A DNA stretch of 64,000 bases from Otis tarda (lineage: Eukaryota > Chordata > Aves > Otidiformes > Otididae): positions 131,128,190 to 131,192,189 of the forward strand of contig CM048553.1 in NCBI GenBank assembly GCA_026413225.1, written 5' to 3'. Positions within the stretch are counted from its first letter, which is position 1. Each line of letters opens with the position of its first letter. The position numbers and the translations under genes are program-made. The notes beneath the pieces were generated by a model. The model ran no database searches. It had not been told where the DNA came from and saw only the letters and a list, made by a program, of their open reading frames with translations. This document shows positions 36,401 to 48,734 of this stretch, piece after piece.

Positions 36401-39400
36401 GTAAATGTGGTGACCATAGATAGTAATAAAAATTCCTTGCAATTGCATTTTGACATCATAATGTAATCTCCATAGTTTTCACTTGACATTGTGATGAGAT
36501 TGTGGCAATGCTAACTTTGTATGAATGAAGCTGGGGCCATACAATGAAAAATTTGAAGTACAGTTTTGTGCATAGTGAGCAAATGGTTATAAATATATAT
36601 ATATTTTATCACAATTAAATTTTTGTTAAAAATTAGAACACATTCTCTATCCATCTGAGAAATGGAGATCTAGAATGGTCCTTTAAGTGGGAAGATGAGA
36701 TAACTAATCGCTTTTCAGATATAGCTTTAGCAACTATTAAAGAGAAAATATAGCATAGTTTGTGCTGTAATAGAGGCTTGGATACTGTGACTGGAAAGTC
36801 CTTCCCAGTTCCATTATATTTTCAGGCATGTACTTCTACCTTAGTTCTTGTGTAGTATAGGAATAGGAGACAAATTTAGAATGTTTATAAAAGAATTTTT
36901 CCATCTAGAAGCCAATGAATCTAATTTTAAACACATAATTGAAAGTATCATGCATATTTCTTAAATCATGAATCTCATGTACATCAGCTGTGGTGTAAAA
37001 AGGTGTCTGGTGTAGGCCTATTCGATTCTTTAACTTCAGTGTTTGAGTTGTTATACATAGTAACAGAAAGCTTTAAAAAGTGACTTTAATGCTCCTAAAT
37101 TAGTCATTAATCTAATATGAACTGGAATGACATTTTTTAAAAGTCAAAGCATTGCTGATTTTTGGTGGAATCCAAATTGACAACCTCCTGGTAAAATACA
37201 TTTATCTTATTATTAGACCTTCGAGGCACTATATTACTTGTAACCTTTACTTAAAGCATTTTCCTACAGAAAAATCCTTCTGATTTTTTACACACAGGGA
37301 AAAGCAAATATTTAAAAAGTAATAAAAGATACTATCCCAAGATTATAACCATAGTACTAGACAGACAGATACCTTGGAGTGTTGATCGTCTTTTTTTTTG
37401 TGAAGAAAAAGGTACCTCTTTTCTAGAGGTTAATTGATGGGACTTGAATAAGGTGTAGATATAACTTCCTGTATTTCACAATCTGTCATTTTTTTTGTAT
37501 GTTTACTTCACTTGTCTATTTTTCCTGAAGAGATAGTCTTTAGGTCACCTTCTTTTTCTTTTAGGCGTGAATAGATAATATATTATAAGTGTAGAATCAT
37601 GTAAAGTTGTAGTGGGATGAGTAAAGTATAGGCCTAGATCTGTACAGTTCGAAAGTCTAGTCCTAGCACTTGAACGAATTCACTTCAACTTCCTGTGCAG
37701 TTTTAGATGACAAAGCTTGCTTGACCTGCTGGCAGAAGCACATAAAACATCTGGACTACTTTATTTGAAAACAATTTTATAAATTATTAAAAGAGAAAAA
37801 AAAGGAACAGTTTTAATCAATAGTCAACAGCCATGATAATGGTCTTTTCCTCAGTAAATTATGAAAAGTGGTGGGTTTTTTTATTTCACCTCTGTATCAG
37901 TGAAATAATTGTTTCTGTCCTCTTCTGTGTCTTATAAATACAGTCAAGATAATAAGGCTTTCAAATATCATGGTTATCAAGGATATGTACATAACTGATT
38001 ACACTGATTTGTTTACAAAGGTGTTAACTGAAGAGTGTATTTCTCATGAGGATAATAATTATTTACCTCTGTAAGACATTTAAAACATAATAGTGTACAG
38101 GACAGGCTTAGAACCTTTCAAAAATCAACTGGAAGAGGATTAATGTATTAAATATATAAAATATATTTTAAAATAGTTTTAAATGTGTAAATAACTGTTT
38201 TAGGATGTAGCCATTGAGTCATATTACTATAGAAAAATTTAAAAAAAAAGAAAAAATGTAAAGTAACAATTGATACTTCTTAGCAAAGGTGTTTACATTT
38301 CATTTTCAAACCTAATTCTGCATTGATTCTGTATATGTATGGTACCTAAATAACAATTACTTTTTTCCTAAATGACATAAAAATGATTTTTTTAAAAGAA
38401 TTGTGTTTCTTTGAAGAGATTGTGAGGTTTCTATGTTAAAGTGAAATAGACTGAGGTTCAAAGCAAAAAGTTAAAATGAGCATAAAGAATGAGTGAGTAG
38501 ACAGTAACTTTGGAGAGAAATTGTGTATTTCCTGGGACCTGTTTCTAATTATTTTGATGAAGTTCAGAAAATTAGCTGGTGCACTAGCAGATACATTTTT
38601 TCATTTGCACTTACTTTCATGAATATGGACTATTGTGACACAGGATAGCACCAGTACAAGTATACTGTGAGAACTTGTTCTTGCACTAGGGAAGGTTAAA
38701 ACTCTCTTCAAAATTAAGCTATTTTATTTATATTGGAACATAAATTTACTTTAATTGTAAATTAGTATTAGAATGCTGATGACATAAAAAGCTGTGATCT
38801 GAAGTATGGAAATAAATAGCTGATATATTGAAATATACTTTTATTTTAATTTTGAATGCATCATAAGTCTTTTAAAATTTTTATTACTATTGAATAATGC
38901 AGTGATTATATAAATTTTATTATTATTTTGAGTAAGTTTTTAATAATTTTGAAGATGTGTAAATATGAATTGTTGATCAAAATCATGTTGTTAGCATTGA
39001 CTTGAATGCTTAAAAAAATCGTATTTAATTCTCATAGAATTGCATACAAAAATTATAGTGTATTCTGAATGGGTAGTAAAGAACTTGGATTTTCAGGATG
39101 GAGAGAGAACTTGTCTTCTGAAGAGGAAATGCAACTTTTCAGAAGAACAATTTTAGGCCTTAAGATATTACCTGAATACGTCTCATTTCTTCAGGTAGAG
39201 TGTATAATCCATCCAGACCAATTACAGCAACTAGGTTGACGAGTTCTCTCAAAAGTCATCTGTGCTTTTCCCTAATCCCTTTACTGGGGCACAGCTTCTT
39301 CACTAGTGGTCTGACAGGTAGTCTGCCAAAAGGAAAGCATTTTTAAATGGCCATTAATTCCAAAATGCTTATCTCCAATGGACAGAGATTCTTTCCGCAG

Positions 39401-42400
39401 TCAGTTGGGAAAAGGGATTGAAGTCTGCTGGACTGAACATTTCTACCTCAGGAATCCCCATTGCACTGATACTGGGTTGAATCCCTCTCATTATTACTTC
39501 ACAATTGAGATGTGGGCCCAGAAGAGTCCTTGCCAAGATAAATATTTACTTTTAACAAAAGTATGAGTGGCTACAAATGCTATCTGCCACTTCCATCTAG
39601 ACCTCACAGATGAATGGGGGATGTGGTTAGACTTGAACCAAGCAGCGGGGGGAAATTTTATAGGCAAGCAGTGTGTCAGGTCTGAAGTATCATTCCTTCT
39701 CATGTTATGCAGTGTGCTGAGCTTGTTTCAATAGACCATATACAATTCTATGAGTAAAAATAAAAATTGTCAGAGTTTTAGTTTACAAAAATCTTGTAGA
39801 GTACCCACAACATTGTATATGAAGTTGGTTTTACATGATTTCCACGTAAGATCATAGTTGATAAGGTGCACTGTGGTCACAAAGAGTTCAGGCAATAATG
39901 CAGTTACGAATCCAAGTATTTAATGCTGGTATGTTAAGGCACTTTATTTTGTAGAAAATATCCTTTCATTTTCTGTGGGTTTTGTTATTTCACATTCCAG
40001 AACTCTTTTAATAGAGACTAAGAATCAGTTTACATGTGTGATGAAAAAAATATTTATGCCTGTCAGAATTAATATACAGTAAACGTACTCAGCTTTGCAG
40101 ATCTCAATTTTCTGATTTTTTAGGATAATACTTTAATTACTAAAATAGTTTAAGACTTACTTCAGTGCTCATACTGCCTTAATTCAGTACACAAGCAGGG
40201 CAATTGATGTGAATCCCAACATCTGGCAATCAGAATGCTTTAATGAGTTGCTTTTTAAAGAAATGTCTGTCTGCCGGAGGGGTCTATAATGCAATTAGAC
40301 ACATTAGCACTTTCTCAGTCATTTGTGGATATTTTTCACAAGAAAATGTGATTGGTGCAAGCTGTAAAATGTTTGCACTTTTGAAAGATGTAAGAATTTA
40401 TTCTCAAGTGCTAAACTATCTGCCATAGTGTACAGACTTACAGGCTTCTTTGGCCAAAATTTTTTTTTTTCAGCTGCAAGCTCAGCAAAAAAAGTTGTAA
40501 TCAATAGAGTAAACAACTTTGAATATATAGGCTGCTAATGAATTATTTAAAATTAACATTAACTATCCAAATTTAGAGAATTTATTGAAAAACAGAGAAA
40601 CGTCTGCATATCATTCTTTGTCACAAGTAATACAATTTGGAAAGGATTAAATTCTTTTTATTTTTAAGGTTCTTTTTTCAATTGGCTTTCTTATCTTAGA
40701 CATAGTTTACTGGAATTGTTAAAGTACTGATTAATTTCATTCTTAAAGTACATAAGTAAAATTTCAGGCCTTTTTAATTAAACATATGAACACACAGCAA
40801 CAGTTTAGCAGCTTCATATCTGTATCCACATCCTAAAGCTCCTGAATATTCAGTAGTGGGAGCAAAAACTGATCCTCTTGCTTCAGTGGAAATTGTGCTG
40901 GTGTTAATGCTGAAAATTCTGCATTCATGCTGTGGCTTTTGAGAGCACCAAACTTCTGAGAAAATTAGATTTAGTGGTTAGAAACAAAATGCTTACAATG
41001 GTAAGTTTAAAGATGTACATTTATACATGACTATATGCATTTTATAAATATTTTAATTATATATATGTGTAGACATGAAACAAAAATGTACAAGGCTATG
41101 ACTGTGTGAATAAAGCTTTTGATCTACAAGACAAAATAAAATTAAGCTTAAAAATATATTGGATATTTGCATAGTATGACAACATATAGAAACCTACTTA
41201 CAATTATTTCATTAAGAGGTAAAACTATTGTCTTCAGAAATTACATAATTTAAACTTTTGTTACAGAGAAATTTATCACAGCTTTTTAAAATAAATGCAG
41301 TCGTGTGAATAAAGTGAAAATTTGATTGTAAGTATTTTTTTGCAGTTGAGTTTCTAAAGTGTTAGGACAGATTCAAACTGAAACACTGAACTTCATGTGC
41401 TTTTTGCCAACAACCTATGAATATAATTTCTGCTGATTTAAGACTCTGATGTCAGGGCAGTAAGTATGCAATTAGCTTTAGTTTAAGTGATAGCAACATG
41501 CTGTAAATAAGATTCTTAATTGTGTTTGCAAGATTAAAATTCAGTCTAATTGTTTTTTTCCCTTACTTCTTTGGTGGCTTTGTGGTATATTCGCATTGCT
41601 ACCTCTAAATGAATGTCAACTTGTTTTACCTCGACTGCAGCCAATCGATACTTCATTAGGCTGAATTGTCTTGTGCCCATGCAACCTTGAAGCTGTGGCT
41701 TAATTACCACCCGTATTATGCAGTGGCTCAGAGAGCTGTGCTCAGCTGTGTCAGTTTTGAACAAAAGCCATGCTGTTGCCTGTATTTAGGAAAAATGGAC
41801 TTTTGAACTAAAGAACTGTAATATTTTCTAAGTTAACAATTCATAATGATAACCTCTTCAATAATGTGTATGTCAGTTTTCAGTAAGTTTACATTTGAAT
41901 AGATTTCTGCATATTGCAAAACTTCAAAAGACAAGTACCTTTGCTTTTCATGTTCAACCCATCGTTGATTTAAGATAATTTTAAATTAATGGCAAAATAA
42001 CATTCATCTGAAAGAGAAGACAGGAGAAAGTGCAGTCAAATGGCAATCATGACAAATGACATCTCTTGTCTGAGAGTCATTTTTCCTCACTAGACTGATT
42101 TGTCATCCCTACTTTTGACATTTTTCATCCTGCTATGAAATCACATTGACAGAATAAGATATTTCTACACTTAACAGTGGCCATAGAAGATGGCTCTCTG
42201 CCTTCATTTATTTTTTGTATTACATTTAAGGGTTTATAAAATTTGTAAGCAACTAAATTCTGATGACGAATTTCATTTGCTTTATAAAATATAAAGTTCA
42301 CACTGGCCTAGAATCATAAAGTAAATGTTGCTGTTTAATTTGCATCAGGTCATTATACAACCTACAGCAAAGCATACCTCTTCGTGAAAAAATTTTCCAC

Positions 42401-44410
42401 TTGGGAATACTGTCTTGTTCGAAGTGAGGATTATCAAAGCCAGCTGTAATAATAAGTATAAACTACCTAACTTTAATATATTGTGTCCATTGCCTTTGAC
42501 AAGTTTAAAGACCTGTGTATAGTATTTGCAATTTCTTACTTCTGAACAACAAAATGTAAGGCTCATTCACTACGAAATATCTTATATCCATACAAACAGA
42601 TACAATTAACATTTCCCTCCATATAATACAAACTATATGGAGGTCACCAGCATTTTCTTTTAAGTTATGAACAAGGATAGACTCAAATACAGTCCAGAAC
42701 TGCAATTCTGAGAGATCACATAAATGCAATGGGAAATACAGTGATTTTTACCAGTGGTAAAGACTGTGATTTTTCTTTTTTGTTTGTTTATTTACTTGTT
42801 TTGCTTGTTTGGATGTTTTTAGTTTTGTTTTTATCAACTGTCTCCTGATTATTCTTCTACAGAAAAAAGCATACATAACTGTGCCTAATCAATCTGTGCC
42901 TAATACCTTACTGAAGATGAGGCACTCTGACCACAAAATAGGAAGGTCATTGCCTTAAGCAAGCCATGTTTGGAAGCTCAGAGTCTGACATCCCCCTTTA
43001 AATTTCTTTTACAAAAATCCAGTGAAGGAAAATGAAAGATCTCTGTTTGAGAAAATCTTTTTTTGATTTGTCTGACTATTGTGCTTTACTAATCAGATTT
43101 GTGGCTAGATATCACAGTATCTTCCAGCGTTCACATCAGACAACCAGCTACGAGTAACCTCTAATGCTGTTTCTAATTATCAGCATGTTGAGAATTTTCA
43201 CACCCTTTATAACATGGAAATGTTACTCGTTATACATTCCTTCTGTGTACAGTCTAGCAGACATCAATTGTAGATCAGGCCTATAAAATACGCCAGCATT
43301 TGTACCAACAGTGTGAGACTGCAACTTTGTGCCAGTATTCATGTGTATTCTGTTGTCTATTTGCATGTACTGTCTCTTCTATTATAGCAAAGTATAAACA
43401 AAAAACTTTCATCTACTTAATTAGCAAAGCTTGTATAATGAAGCAGATATTTTATTATTACTTTCCTTTTGAATGAAATAAGGTGGCCATCTTTTTTATC
43501 CATGTTTGGTGCAGACTTCCTCTGACTGTTCTTCTTCTTCCCCCATATTTATCTTCTAATAGATTTCAGGCAAGGTTCAAATCATCGTCTTGTAAGAATG
43601 AAGATAACATCTCTGCAGAATTGACCCCCATCTTAGCAAATGCAGACGCAAAATATGTAGACAATAAAAATCCCTCCTGCCTATTATATAGAAAAAAAAA
43701 AAGAAAAAAAAACCTCTGCTCCAGTCCTATGCATTTGAAGTGCTTATGGATGAAGATTTTTACCTTATTTGACGAAAATTTAAAACTCTTTGCATATATA
43801 TAGAGGTGTGACTTACAAAAAGGGGATAGTGTTCATTCCTACCTCTAGATCTTTCTTGAAGTTGGAAAGAGTCTATCTGACTTCTGTTAAAACAACTTCT
43901 TATTCAAGTTTAGATCGCTACATGTGAATGTGGCCATAATCAAAAAAGAGGATAGGATAAAGGTGTAGTTCGCCATTCTCATCTAAATGAAAAAAAGTAA
44001 ATTTGAGAAGTTTCTCTTTGTGCTTAGTGCTTCACAGAGTTGTTTCTCCATATCAATACTTCTGTCACTTCTTCTATTCTACTGAATATATGAGGAATAG
44101 AAAGACATAGTAATGAGAGTGGTTGATTCCATCAAATATTAAGAAAGATGTATTTGAATCTGTATAATGAATTACATCTGTTCATAAGAATCTTTTGAGC
44201 AACTTGCTTAATATCAAAATGGTTATTATTTACTTGTAAGATTTAAGGAAATCAGTTTCCTATATAACTACATTGCTGTAAACATTATACAGCCACAAGC
44301 AATCAGGAATACAACATATAGTAAGTTCACTCTTCAGTAATGCTTTGTGATGATCTATCTCTCTTTACCCTCATGGCTTCCTCCAGTGGCAGACCAACTT
44401 AAAATGGTAA
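32241..44410. other. Long AT-rich non-coding stretch, no gene recognised
   Basis: About 12 kb without a recognised gene or repeat family. Homopolymer and (AT)n tracts occur at about 33468-33499 (T-rich), 34983-34996 (T) and 36592-36604 (AT). The 35142-35603 minus open frame is Leu/Phe/Ser-rich, from an A-rich + strand, and is not credible as a gene. 41540-41775 stands out as a possible conserved non-coding element. Confidence 0.6.
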
Positions 44411-46159
44411 AATCTGGCCAGGGATATAAAAAGTAACAAGAAAAGCTTTTACAGGTATGTAGGGGACAAAAGAAAATCCAAGGAGAATGTAGGCCCCCTC
44501 CGGAAGGTAACGGGTGTCGTGGTTACCCGGGATGTGGAGAAGGCTGAGGTACTCAACGACTTTTTTGCCTCAGTCTTCACTGATAAGGGCTCTTGTCTCC
44601 CCACCCAAGCTGTGGAAGGCACAGGCAGGGACTGCGAGGATGAAGAACCGCCCACGGTGCTCGAAGAGCAGGTTTGGGATCATCTAAGGAACTTGAAGGT
44701 GCACAAGTCCATGGGACCTGATGAGATCCATCCACGCGTCCTGAGGGAACTGGCGGATGAAGTTGCCAAGCCACTGGCCATCATATTTGAGAAATCGTGG
44801 CGGTCTGGTGAGGTCCCCAATGACTGGAAGAGAGGGAACATAACCCCCATTTTTAAAAAGGGGAGTAAGGAAGACCCGGGCAACTACAGGCCGGTCAGCC
44901 TCACCTCCGTGCCTGGCAAGGTCATGGAGCAGATTCTCCTGGAAACCATGCTAAGGCACATGGAGAGCAAGGAGGTGGTTGGTGACAGCCAACATGGCTT
45001 CACCAAGGACAGATCGTGCCTGACCAATTTGGTGGTCTTTTATGACGGGGTAACAGCATCGGTGGACAAGGGACGGGCAACAGATATCATCTACCTGGAC
45101 TTGTGCAAGGCATTTGACACTGTCCCGCACGACATCCTTCTCTCTAAACTAGAGAGGCATGGGTTCGATGGATGGACCACTTGGTGGATAAGGAGTTGGC
45201 TGGATGGCCGCACTCAGAGAGTGGTGGTCAACGGCTCAATGTCCAAGTGGAGACCGGTCACCAGTGGCGTCCCTCAGGGGTTCGTGTTGGGCCCGGCCCT
45301 GTTCAACATCTTTGTCGGCGACATGGACAGTGGGATAGAGTGCACCCTCAGCAAGTTCGCCGATGACACCAAGCTGTGTGGTGCCGTCGACTCGCTGGAA
45401 GGGAGGGATGCCATCCAGAGGGACCTTGACAGGCTGGAGAGGTGGGCCCGTGCCAACCTCATGAAGTTCAACCAGGCCAAGTGCAAGGTCCTGCACCTGG
45501 GTCATGGCAATCCCAGGCACAAATACAGGCTGGGCGGAGAATGGATTGAGAGCAGCCCTGAGGAGAAAGACTTGGGAGTGCTGGTAGACGAGAGGCTCAA
45601 CATGAGTGGGCAATGCGCCCTTGCGGCCCAGAAGGCCAACCGCATTCTGGGCTGCATCAAGAGGAGCGTGGCCAGCAGGTCGAGGGAGGTGATTCTGCCC
45701 CTCTACTCTGCCCTGGTGAGACCCCACCTGGAGTACTGCGTCCAATTCTGGAGTCCCCAACATAAGAAGGACATGGACCAGTTGGAGAGGGTCCAGAGGA
45801 GGGCCACAAAGATGATCAGAGGGCTGGAGCACCTCTCCTATGAGGACAGGCTGAGAAAGTTGGGGCTGTTCAGCCTGGAGAAGAGGAGGCTCCGGGGAGA
45901 CCTGATAGTAGTCTTCCAATACCTCAAGGGGGCCTACAGGAAAGATGGGGAGAGGCTGTTCAGTAGGGCCTGTTGTGATAGGACTAGGGGTAATGGGTTT
46001 AAATTAGAAGGAGGTAGGTTTAGATTAGATATTAGAAAAAAATTTTTTACAATGAGAGTTGTAGAGCACTGGAACAGGTTGCCCAGAGAGGTGGTGGATT
46101 CCCCATCCCTGGAAATGTTCAAGGCCAGGTTGGATGAGGCTCTGAGCAACCTGATCTAG
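44411..46159 (+). pseudogene. CR1 reverse transcriptase, 5'-truncated, reading frame open
   Basis: The C-terminal part of CR1 pol, open from 44411 to the TAG at 46157-46159 (over 580 codons). Because the 5' part is missing there is no genuine start codon. Numbering from the GTG at 44519, the fingers region includes [10 protein letters not shown] (121-130). Motif A is [11 protein letters not shown] (192-202, catalytic D194). Motif B is VPQGFVLGP (251-259, with F where S is usual). Motif C is FADD (280-283, D282 and D283). All three metal-binding aspartates are present. The C-terminal CR1 region (RVQRRATKM, then [11 protein letters not shown]) is complete. No promoter or endonuclease is present, so it cannot mobilise itself. 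It is a dead copy with an undamaged enzyme core, which implies recent insertion. Confidence 0.9.
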
Positions 46160-46230
46160 TCAGGGATGTCCCTGCTTCTTGCAGGGGGGTTGGACTAGAT
46201 GACCTTTGAAGGTCCCTTCCAACTCTAACC

Positions 46231-46252
46231 ATTCTATGATTCTATGATTCTA
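46231..46252 (+). repeat. CR1 3' octamer tail
   Basis: Two perfect ATTCTATG units and a partial third unit (ATTCTA) mark the CR1 3' end and its priming site. Confidence 0.9.
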
Positions 46253-48109
46253 ACTTTTCCCCATTATATTGTGGGTGTATTGACAGCACCTGTCATGCAT
46301 TCTAATACTATGAGGGAAGAAAACTTTTGCTGTAATATGAAGAAAAATTATGTTCTGTACTGAAAGAATGTGTACATCTCAGCATTAATCCAAGTTCAAT
46401 CTGGTAGGAACTATGAATTTTTTTTTTAATGATTCAATAATTGGTGGCAACAAAGTACCTGGTCCTGTTTACTAGAATATTAAACCACAAGGGACACTCA
46501 TGTAACATCAAAAACCAAAAATGAGTGTTTAGGGACATGTTTTACCAATACTAAAGTTATTATCAAGGTAGATTTTTTTTTTTTATGTCAGCTGCATTAT
46601 ATCTTCAAAATCACTTCCTGAAAAGGTAATGCTATATTGAACAATATTCACCTGGAAAAATGTACATTCTACAATGATGAAATAATGAAAGGCTCTGGAT
46701 TTATGCATTTTCCTTGACAGAGAACAGAGATTAGTAGTGGTCTTTGATGACTAAAATATGAGCAGTAAATGGTAAATTGTCTCTTGATTTTGTAATATTC
46801 CTATGTGTATATGAGCTGTAACAGTTAATCAGAACACAAAGGACCAAACTGAACTGGAGACAAGTGATTTACTAAGATTGGATGACATGGGGCAAAATTC
46901 ACAGTTACTGCCCTTGCTTACTTAACGGATAAAAGAAGGTAATAAAAACTTATATGTATTCTAACAGATTACCTGTAACTTCCATTGTTTTTCACATTTC
47001 TTTCCTTGCTAATAAGACCAAATAGAAAAGTTACGACCCATTTTACTTTTACTGATCATCTTCCTCATCAGAGATGGGACTGAAGTGTATGAGCTACAAT
47101 TCAACAGCAATGTGCATCACTCTCATGAGTGGTATATGTGCCCTCATGTGATACTGGAATGTAAAAGCAGGGCATTAGGGAGTAGGGAAGAGAATTCTTC
47201 ATGTCTACAATAATGATTAGACAGATATAAAATACGTTATCTTAGGGGATAACAATTTAAAGTTATTGGGATGGAGAAAAGAACCTTAAAATATTTTTAG
47301 AGTGGGAGAAAATATTTCTGAGGGAATAAATAAAGAATTAAATTTGCTTTGTTTCTGAAAAAAAAAAAGATAATAGGGAAAGGCTGTCATAATACTTTAT
47401 AAATGCTCGAAGGTGTGTTTATAAACTTTAGAGAAAATTCAAAAGAATTAATGAATCAGTAAGCTGAAGTAAAGCACATTAGAACTATAAACTTGTGAAA
47501 TTTATCTACAAATATTTCTGTGGCAAAACTGAAGCTATAATTTAAATTAATCCAAGTTACTGACCTCAAGATATGGTTAACTGAGTGAAAACTAAATGAC
47601 ACTCATGTACCTTAGGTCAGACTGGACAATCTTAATTGTTCTTTCTGAGTTTAAGATATATGAATATATATGAATATATAATGGTCCACATTAATTCAGT
47701 TAAATACCACACAAGGCCTCACTGTTGGCAACGATAAACTAAACTCACATCCAAGTACATTGAAATATCTTTCTGAATGTCTCACCCTAAACTCTTCCCA
47801 CTAAAAAGGAAAAAAAAAATGTTATCTAGTTGCAAGTTGATTTCAGGATATAAACAAAGGCAGGTAAATTTTCATTATGAATTGTTTTTATTACATAACT
47901 GGCAGTAAACTACAGAAATAGACAATAGTCAGGAGTAAACATTGCAAGCTGAGCCAATATAATAAGGTTATTTCATCTCATCTGCCAGAGAGCAATGTTT
48001 TTATTATCACAGAAGAATAATGTTTGAGAACTTGTTAAAATATTAGTATTATTTAGTGCACTTAAGAAATGTTGGTAAACAGAAAAATTTTATTCAGAAT
48101 GTATGTTAG
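46253..48109. other. AT-rich non-coding DNA, no gene recognised
   Basis: No gene is recognised. A short tandem (ATATATGA)n lies at about 47656-47681. The last 5 bases (GTTAG) are the left target duplication of the next LTR. Confidence 0.6.
47656..47681. repeat. Short tandem repeat (ATATATGA)n
   Basis: About three units of an AT-rich octamer. Confidence 0.6.
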
Positions 48110-48734
48110 TGTCCTGATTTCACCTGGGATGGAGTTAATTTTCTTGTCAGTAGCTGCTGGGTTTTGGATTTAGTATGGGATTTGGCATGTGAAGAATGTT
48201 GATAATACACTGATGTTATGAGTTGTTTCTAAAGAGACCAAGGACACTTTCCAGCTTCCCAGGTTTCACTAATGTGCAGGTGCAGGAAGCTGGGAAGGAT
48301 ATAGCTGGAAGAGTTGACCCAAATTGGCAAAAGAGGGTATTCCATGACATAAATATCACGCTCAATATGTAAGTGGAAGTGGGTGGGTGAGCTGGCTGGC
48401 TTTTCTCTTGCTGTTTGGAATCATTCCAGGACAGTTTTCCGGGTTTTTTTTCACTACATGATTGCTGCTCTGAATGAGCTGTATCAATCATCAAGTCGTC
48501 AAGTGATGAGAAATTGTGTATCATTCATTTTGCATTTTTTATTATTCCTATTATTATTATCTTTATTTTTATAAATATATTATTATCTTTTCCTTTGCTA
48601 TCCTAGTAAACTGTCTTTATCTCAGCCCACGAATTTTGTTTTCTTCCTGATTGTCTCCCACATCCCCAGGGGACAGGGAGAGTGAGTGAACATCTGTGTG
48701 GTACTTGATTGTTGACTGGGGTTAAACCATGACA
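48110..48734 (+). mobile_element. Solo LTR, avian ERVL type (second family)
   Basis: The element runs from TGTCCTGATTTCACC to AACCATGACA, 625 bp, with a perfect 5-bp duplication GTTAG at 48105-48109 and 48735-48739. The opening (TGTCCTGATTTCACCTGGGA, then GAGTTAATTTTCTT) is the typical start of avian ERVL LTRs as I know them. The 3' part shares the CTGTCTTTATCTCA block (48611-48624) and GGGAGAGTGAG text with the 1.14 kb LTR family, so the two families look related, the long one carrying an additional GC-rich core. No internal proviral sequence remains. Confidence 0.88.

Larger units (their letters stand above)
44411..46252 (+). mobile_element. Young 5'-truncated CR1 LINE
   Basis: This is the 3' ~1.84 kb of a CR1 element. 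It covers part of the pol frame from just before the reverse-transcriptase domain to the stop, a short 3' UTR (46160-46230) and the CR1 terminal octamers ATTCTATG at 46231-46238 and 46239-46246. CR1 inserts by target-primed reverse transcription primed on its octamer tail and usually leaves truncated copies with no clear target duplication, as here. Full-length CR1 is about 4.5 kb, so the first frame and the endonuclease domain are missing. Confidence 0.95.

Noticed and set aside
45236-45919. 227-codon open frame on - inside CR1
   Set aside because: Antisense shadow of the CR1 pol frame.
48110-48734. ERVL-type LTR as another copy of the long LTR family
   Set aside because: Ends and 3' block are similar, but it lacks the GC-rich core and most of the sequence differs. 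It is a related but separate family.
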